From positions 1 through 43,040 of the forward strand of contig DCVA01000041.1 of NCBI GenBank assembly GCA_002327925.1: DNA of 43,040 nucleotides, in the 5' to 3' direction. Below the pieces are notes generated by a model. That model saw nothing but the letters and a program-made list of their open reading frames with translations. It was not told the DNA's origin and did no database searches. Position 1 is the first letter of the stretch, and each line of letters opens with the position of its first letter. The position numbers and the translations under genes were made by a program. The stretch comes from Anaerolineales bacterium UBA2200 (lineage in GTDB: Bacteria > Chloroflexota > Anaerolineae > UBA2200). Of the stretch, positions 38,976 through 43,040 are shown in pieces.

Positions 38976-41655
38976 CCGTACCCTCCTGCCCATCCGGAAG
39001 TAACGCTGTTAACGCACTGACCCAGCCGAGAGTCAGGAAGAACACCAGGGCCAGGTCCACAAGGAAGAAGGAATGGTCCACCAAACCGTGGGCCAACATG
39101 GCCGCCATGCTCGCAATCCAGCCGAGGATGATAGCACGGTCATCACTGTCGGGCAAACGCCGGTACAGACGAACGGCAGAGCGGTAGAACGAGGCCAGCA
39201 GCCAGACCAGTACGGCCAGCCCTCCAACGCCCAGCCGCGTCCAAAAATCGAGCACGATATTGTGGGGGTGCGAGAGGTTAGGCTCCTGCCAGGCCTCGGG
39301 CCGCATATAGTCCGGGTAACGGTACAGAAAGTTGTCCAGACCGACGCCGGTGAGCGGATGGTCTTGAATCATCTCCCAGGCCGCCTTCCACAGTTCCAGG
39401 CGGCGGAAGGTAGTGCCCTCTTCCAGGTTCAGCAGGGACGCCAGCCGTTGCGTCCCGGCCAGAGGCAAGAGCACCACGAAGCACACCAGCAGGGCAGCAA
39501 CCATGACCCACAGCGTCCTTCGGCGTCGAAAAAGGCCCACGGTGAGGAATGCCGCGGGCAGGCTGAGCAGCCAGCCGGCTCGGGAGAAGGTCAGGAGCAG
39601 ACACGCCAGTAGTACTAGAAGGGCCGCCACATTGGCCTTGCGCAGCCGGCGTGTCACTCCCGCTGCGGCAGCGGCGAGCGCAAGAGGGATGACGCGGCCC
39701 AGGAAGAGACTCAGGTTGTTCGGCGAGCCGTACACAGCGCGCACCCGCCTGACGCCTTCCGCCACGATCACATCGACACCCGTCACGTACTGGCATAGCC
39801 CCACCAACGACACGGACACACCCGCGATCACAAGACACCAGGCCAGCCGGCGGAGGGCCCGTCGCTCCCAGCGCCAGGTGCGCAGCATCACATACAGCAT
39901 GGCAGGCTCCAGGATGACCACCCGGAACTCTCGCACGCTCACCGAGCGATTCTCCGACACGCCCAGCGAAAGAGCCGAGACCAGCACAAGGCTCAGGCAA
40001 GCCCAGTCCAGCGATGTCATCGAGCCCAGCAGGACGGCCGGGCCGGGCCACGCGTGCTCGCGCGACGTGAGCCTGCCCTTCAGAAGCCTCGCTGTGCCGC
40101 AGACGAAGCAGATCCACAGCAGGACCTCAAGCAGAGGGATTGGACGCCCCAGCAGCGTTCCGGAGTTCGCGTAAAAGGGGATGAAGACCACGACGTACGC
40201 GAGCCCCAGATCCGGGCGAAGCCAGACTATCGCCGCGCCCAGGGCCAGAGCTACCAGGCTAACAGCGCTCCAGGGAGCCAGCCAGAACAGAAGCAGGGTC
40301 GCGCCAAGCAGCGTTACCTGAAGCGTTTCGGAGGCGCAACAGAAGGCCGCTGCGGGCTTTTGGAGCACACCCACCCAGGGCGAGCGTGGCCATGTGTACG
40401 CCCCGGCCGCCAGCGAAAGCAGGGCAAGCAGACTGACCAGACCCAGCCGAGTCCGGAAGGGACCCTGGTCGACCGGCTCTGACTCGATCGCAGCCATGGT
40501 CACCTGCCGCAACGAAGAGTAGAACTGGGTCGGCAGAAGATCCTGCCCAAGCAGGGCGAAACCCCACCGCGCATCGTCGGGAGAAGCGGTCGGCTGCAGC
40601 TCCGCCCAGATCATCGGTCCCAGCCAGCCCCATTCGCTTCGGGCACGCTTGACGGCCACTACGCTGCGCTCGGCCTGACGGTCAATGGAGTCAGTGCCCC
40701 AGGGTGAGGTCTCACCCTTCCAGTCGGCCGGCAGGGCGTTCCAGCCGAACTCGGCTGCCCAGATGGGAACCTGGCCATCCCCAAAGCGCACCATCTCCTC
40801 ACGCAGCAGGATCAGCCGGGAAAAGTTCAACACATCAGGGGAGACCCTGCGATCCTCCGGACCGCTCCAGAAGCCGTACGGTTTTGCCGCCAGCGCGTCG
40901 AACCATCCCTGACCTCCCGACTGGTAGATGCCGCGAAGGAAGAGTACGTCGCTCTCATTGCGGCCACCTGCTTCGGTGTTGGGCGCAAGCGCCGCGCAGA
41001 GGATCCGCGCTGAGGGGTCGGCCGAACGGATCTCGGTGGCTGCCGTGCGCAGCAATCGCACATAGCCCCTGGCATCGACCGGACCGGAACCCCAGTGAGG
41101 GGCAATGTTCGGCTGGTCCCATACCTGGTACCAGTGTATCCGGCCCGAATAGCGAGTCGCCATCTGCCGGGCGAAAAGCCCCAGCGTGGTCGGGTACTGG
41201 GGAGGGGCCAGGCGGTTCTGCCTGTCTGCAGGACTCTGAGCCCAGGCGGGAGCGGTCTCCAATACAGCGACCAACTCCAATCCCTGCTCCGCCACAGCCG
41301 TCACGAGGCGATCCCAGCTCTCCCAGTGAAACTCGCCCTGTTGCGGCTCGATGTCGGCCCATGGAAAGACCTGCCTCACCCAGTGAAAGCCGCCCTCCCT
41401 GACGAGTTCGAGCACCCGCCGCAATTCATCGTCCGAGGAGTACTGTTCAAGAGAGGCGTTGACACCATACCACTGACTGACCGGCAGGTCCGCTTCCGTT
41501 AGTCGGGATGTCAGCACCCCGCGTAGTTCCATGTCCCGCCGGGTGACTAGCTCATAGCCGGCTACAGCGAATCCAGCGAGGGCGATCAGTGACAACAGCA
41601 CCACAAGGCCCATCAGCCCTGATTGCGTTCGGGGAGAGGAAGGTAGTTGCTTCAT
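38965..41655 (-). CDS. fusion: glycosidase-like domain + O-antigen-ligase-like membrane domain
   Basis: 896 residues from ATG 41655 (AGGA six nt upstream). An N-terminal signal anchor (about 15-35) leads to an outer TIM-barrel domain (about 45-390) of glycoside hydrolase 5/39 style: EGGFHWVRQVFPWADIEPQQGEFHWESWDRLV, WYQVWDQPNIAPHWG near 190 and a candidate nucleophile in PIWAAEFGWNALP near 310. From about 405 on there are ten or more membrane helices and a Wzy_C/O-antigen-ligase domain (RVRAVYGSPNNLSLFLGRVIPLALAAAAAG near 640; DHPLTGVGLDNFLYRYPDYM and SHPHNIVLDFWTRLG near 775-815). It may polymerise or attach and trim a surface glycan. Followed by GT2 and UXS. Confidence 0.82.
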   Translation of the reverse strand: MKQLPSSPRTQSGLMGLVVLLSLIALAGFAVAGYELVTRRDMELRGVLTSRLTEADLPVSQWYGVNASLEQYSSDDELRRVLELVREGGFHWVRQVFPWADIEPQQGEFHWESWDRLVTAVAEQGLELVAVLETAPAWAQSPADRQNRLAPPQYPTTLGLFARQMATRYSGRIHWYQVWDQPNIAPHWGSGPVDARGYVRLLRTAATEIRSADPSARILCAALAPNTEAGGRNESDVLFLRGIYQSGGQGWFDALAAKPYGFWSGPEDRRVSPDVLNFSRLILLREEMVRFGDGQVPIWAAEFGWNALPADWKGETSPWGTDSIDRQAERSVVAVKRARSEWGWLGPMIWAELQPTASPDDARWGFALLGQDLLPTQFYSSLRQVTMAAIESEPVDQGPFRTRLGLVSLLALLSLAAGAYTWPRSPWVGVLQKPAAAFCCASETLQVTLLGATLLLFWLAPWSAVSLVALALGAAIVWLRPDLGLAYVVVFIPFYANSGTLLGRPIPLLEVLLWICFVCGTARLLKGRLTSREHAWPGPAVLLGSMTSLDWACLSLVLVSALSLGVSENRSVSVREFRVVILEPAMLYVMLRTWRWERRALRRLAWCLVIAGVSVSLVGLCQYVTGVDVIVAEGVRRVRAVYGSPNNLSLFLGRVIPLALAAAAAGVTRRLRKANVAALLVLLACLLLTFSRAGWLLSLPAAFLTVGLFRRRRTLWVMVAALLVCFVVLLPLAGTQRLASLLNLEEGTTFRRLELWKAAWEMIQDHPLTGVGLDNFLYRYPDYMRPEAWQEPNLSHPHNIVLDFWTRLGVGGLAVLVWLLASFYRSAVRLYRRLPDSDDRAIILGWIASMAAMLAHGLVDHSFFLVDLALVFFLTLGWVSALTALLPDGQEGTVGR

Positions 41656-41716
41656 TCGCAGTCCTGACCTATCGTACCATAGACCCACGGACCAACCAAA
41701 TCAGGTCTTGGTCTTT

Positions 41717-41745
41717 TTGACATTCGTTGTTCTATTGTGTATGAT
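41717..41745 (+). promoter_or_regulatory. promoter of rplY
   Basis: Perfect TTGACA (41717-41722), 17-bp spacer, TATGAT (41740-41745). It leaves a leader of about 65 nt before rplY. Confidence 0.75.
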
Positions 41746-41818
41746 GGTTCGGACGTGGTTCGATCATTTCATATCTAGTCGTCGCTACTCACGGACGTAA
41801 AGGAGTGTACCAAGTTCC

Positions 41819-42493
41819 ATGGAACAGATTTTGTTGGATGCCGAAATCCGCAGCGTCGCCGGCAAGGCGGTCAAGCGGCTGCGACGCGAGGGATTCGTCC
41901 CGGCCGTGGTGTACGGGCACCATACGGCACCGATGAGCCTGCAGGTGAAAGAGCGTGCATTGCACCAGGCTCTGCGCGTGGCGGGTACAAACCACCTGAT
42001 CACGCTCAGCCTGCCCGGCGAGTCTGCTCCCAAGATGGTCCTGGTGCGCGAGCTGCAGCGCGACTCGCTCAACCATGCCATGATGCATGTGGACTTTTAC
42101 GAAGTCATCATGACCGAAAAGATCACCTCTGACCTCCCGATTGTGCTGGTGGGCGAATCAAAGCTGGTGAAGAGCGGCAACGGGTTGCTCTTCCAGGGTC
42201 TCGATTCCATCGAGATCGAGTGCCTCCCCGGCGACCTCCCCCCGGAGATCAAGATCGACCTCTCCACGCTCACCGAAGTCGATCAGGCAGTAATGGTACG
42301 CGACTTGACGCTGGGCGAGGCCGTTCAGATACTGACCGACCTGGATGAAGTCGTAGTCAAGATCCTGCCGCCACAGGTAGAGGAAGTCGTGGCAGCTCCG
42401 GCAGTTGCTGAGGTAGCTGAGGTCGAGGTGTTGACCAAGAAGCCCAAGGCCGAGGAAGAGGAACCCGAGGAAGCGGCAGGCAAGTCAAAGTAA
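41819..42493 (+). CDS. rplY: 50S ribosomal protein L25/general stress protein Ctc
   Basis: 224 residues, the long Ctc form. N-terminal 5S rRNA-binding domain: RSVAGKAVKRLRREGFVPAVVYG near residue 10-33, VLVRELQRDSLNHAMMHVDFYEV near 67-93. The C-terminal TL5/Ctc beta domain follows: LPGDLPPEIKIDLSTLTEVDQAVMVRDL near 135-165. It ends in an acidic, Glu/Ala-rich tail of about 40 residues. The nearest GGAG lies 13 nt before the ATG, longer than usual. It has its own strong promoter and is followed by a terminator-like hairpin and mreB. Confidence 0.93.
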   Translation: MEQILLDAEIRSVAGKAVKRLRREGFVPAVVYGHHTAPMSLQVKERALHQALRVAGTNHLITLSLPGESAPKMVLVRELQRDSLNHAMMHVDFYEVIMTEKITSDLPIVLVGESKLVKSGNGLLFQGLDSIEIECLPGDLPPEIKIDLSTLTEVDQAVMVRDLTLGEAVQILTDLDEVVVKILPPQVEEVVAAPAVAEVAEVEVLTKKPKAEEEEPEEAAGKSK

Positions 42494-42567
42494 CCCGCTG
42501 CTGCCAGGCAGAAATGGCCGGCTCGTCAGTATCGGCGCCCGCTTCCGCGGGAGAAGAGCCAACAAAC

Positions 42568-42603
42568 GGTTCGCAGCGGACGGATCTCGGTCTGCTGCGA
42601 ACC
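42568..42603 (+). terminator. terminator-like hairpin after rplY
   Basis: A 14-bp stem (GGTTCGCAGCGGAC with GTCTGCTGCGAACC, one G-U) around an 8-nt loop, 75 bp after the rplY stop. It is followed only by CGTCTTTG, so the T-run is poor. It may be a weak terminator or an RNA-stability hairpin. Confidence 0.5.
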
Positions 42604-42667
42604 CGTCTTTGAGACGTGTTCTGCGGCCAGCGCGCGCCAAGTAGCTTTGTTGCGGAGGAGAGATTCT

Positions 42668-43040
42668 GTGTTCAGCCCACTCAACGCTCTGCTGGGGCTT
42701 TTCTCCCGGGATATGAGCGTAGACCTGGGCACGGCGACTATCCTGGTACTCGTCCGTGGCCAGGGCATTGTCATCAATGAGCCTTCTGTCGTTGCCATCG
42801 AGCGCAGGACAAAGAGGGTTCTGGCGATTGGCGCAGAGGCCAAGGAGATGATCGGCAGGACCCCGGCCAGCATTGTGGCCATTCGTCCGCTCCGCGACGG
42901 CGTTATCTCGGACTTTGACGTTACTGAGAAGATGTTGCACTACTTTATCAACAAGGCTCATGAGCATACCCACATGCCTTTGCCGAGACCGCGAGTGGTA
43001 GTGGGAATTCCCAGCGGCGTGACCGAGGTGGAGAAGCGCG
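42668..43040 (+). CDS. mreB: rod shape-determining protein MreB (3' end beyond window)
   Basis: 124 residues are visible, running off the window end. Actin-like: LLGLFSRDMSVDLGTATILVLVRGQGIVINEPSVVAIE at the N-terminus (phosphate-1 loop), AEAKEMIGRTP, IRPLRDGVISDFDVTEKMLHYFI and PRVVVGIPSGVTEVEKR. MreB filaments lie under the inner membrane and guide cell-wall synthesis in rods. GTG at 42668 is chosen with GGAGGAG eight nt upstream and the family start FxxLFSRD; ATG 42711 would cut the membrane-binding N-terminus. The usual DLGTANTLV reads DLGTATILV here, replacing the conserved Asn. Confidence 0.92.
   Translation, partial: MFSPLNALLGLFSRDMSVDLGTATILVLVRGQGIVINEPSVVAIERRTKRVLAIGAEAKEMIGRTPASIVAIRPLRDGVISDFDVTEKMLHYFINKAHEHTHMPLPRPRVVVGIPSGVTEVEKR

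Noticed and set aside
39278..40117. 279-codon - strand frame inside the O-antigen-ligase-like gene
   Set aside because: Same strand, shifted frame; composition is Gly/Arg/Ala-rich as for GC-rich shadow frames, whereas the main frame has clear helices and motifs.
1..43040. CRISPR arrays, insertion sequences, integrases, phage genes
   Set aside because: No regularly spaced repeats, transposase or integrase motifs were seen on either strand.

Overview
The window is GC-rich, densely coded bacterial chromosome. Standard housekeeping genes (gyrB, scpA, rplY, mreB, tRNA-Thr) sit at both ends and a long catabolic accessory block lies between them. Two tungsten-type aldehyde:ferredoxin oxidoreductases (AOR) point to an anaerobe. 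The overall style (SIS-domain isomerase, GT4, UXS, VanZ, O-antigen-ligase-like surface genes, many GTG/TTG starts) would suit a Chloroflexota (Anaerolineae-like) genome, but that placement is inference with low to moderate confidence.

Layout. (1) 1-4029, + strand: TPR protein, integral membrane protein, gyrB, OsmC-like protein, and a tRNA-Thr with its own promoter. (2) 4030-5023: no intact gene. It holds a degenerate tRNA-Tyr and a decayed corrinoid (B12-binding) protein gene. (3) 22183 down to 5024, - strand: fifteen genes in one direction. In transcription order they are a LacI-family regulator, a GATase1-like protein, ribokinase, a CUT1 sugar ABC transporter (lipoprotein plus two permeases, no ATPase), an M28-like protein, AOR-2, isochorismatase-family hydrolase-2, AOR-1, a second GATase1-like protein, isochorismatase-family hydrolase-1, a 62-residue ThiS/MoaD-like protein ending in Gly-Gly, a DUF362 protein and a TIM-barrel glycosidase-like protein. 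A good promoter with an AAACGTTT operator stands in front of it, and a second operator lies exactly 200 bp further on. (4) 22581-24801, +: an MFS exporter followed, with ATGA overlap, by a ruined IlvD/Edd dehydratase gene and a second, more damaged tRNA-Tyr-like relic. (5) 31579 down to 24802, -: a complete Liv-type ABC transporter (LivG, LivF, lipoprotein, LivH, LivM), an acetamidase/formamidase and a 2,4-diaminopentanoate-dehydrogenase-like oxidoreductase. A consensus promoter about 380 nt upstream drives it. (6) 32236-43040: unknown protein, GT4 glycosyltransferase, VanZ-like protein, ScpA (-), SIS isomerase, alpha/beta hydrolase, a - strand surface-polysaccharide cluster (a GH-like/O-antigen-ligase fusion, GT2, UXS), then rplY and the start of mreB.

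How it may work. The central block reads as a LacI-controlled pathway. A sugar or glycoside-like compound is imported and phosphorylated by a PfkB kinase. C-N bonds are then hydrolysed by two isochorismatase-type cysteine hydrolases, and aldehyde/acid chemistry is done by two tungsto-enzymes whose pterin cofactor could use the adjacent ThiS/MoaD-like protein. The set (GATase1-like + isochorismatase + AOR) occurs twice, so two related branches or substrates are likely. I know of no described pathway with this combination; the substrate cannot be read from the sequence. The second operon looks like amino-acid or amide uptake and breakdown. Ruined genes and two tRNA-Tyr relics at the edges of the central block suggest it was inserted long ago beside the tRNA-Thr/tRNA-Tyr locus.
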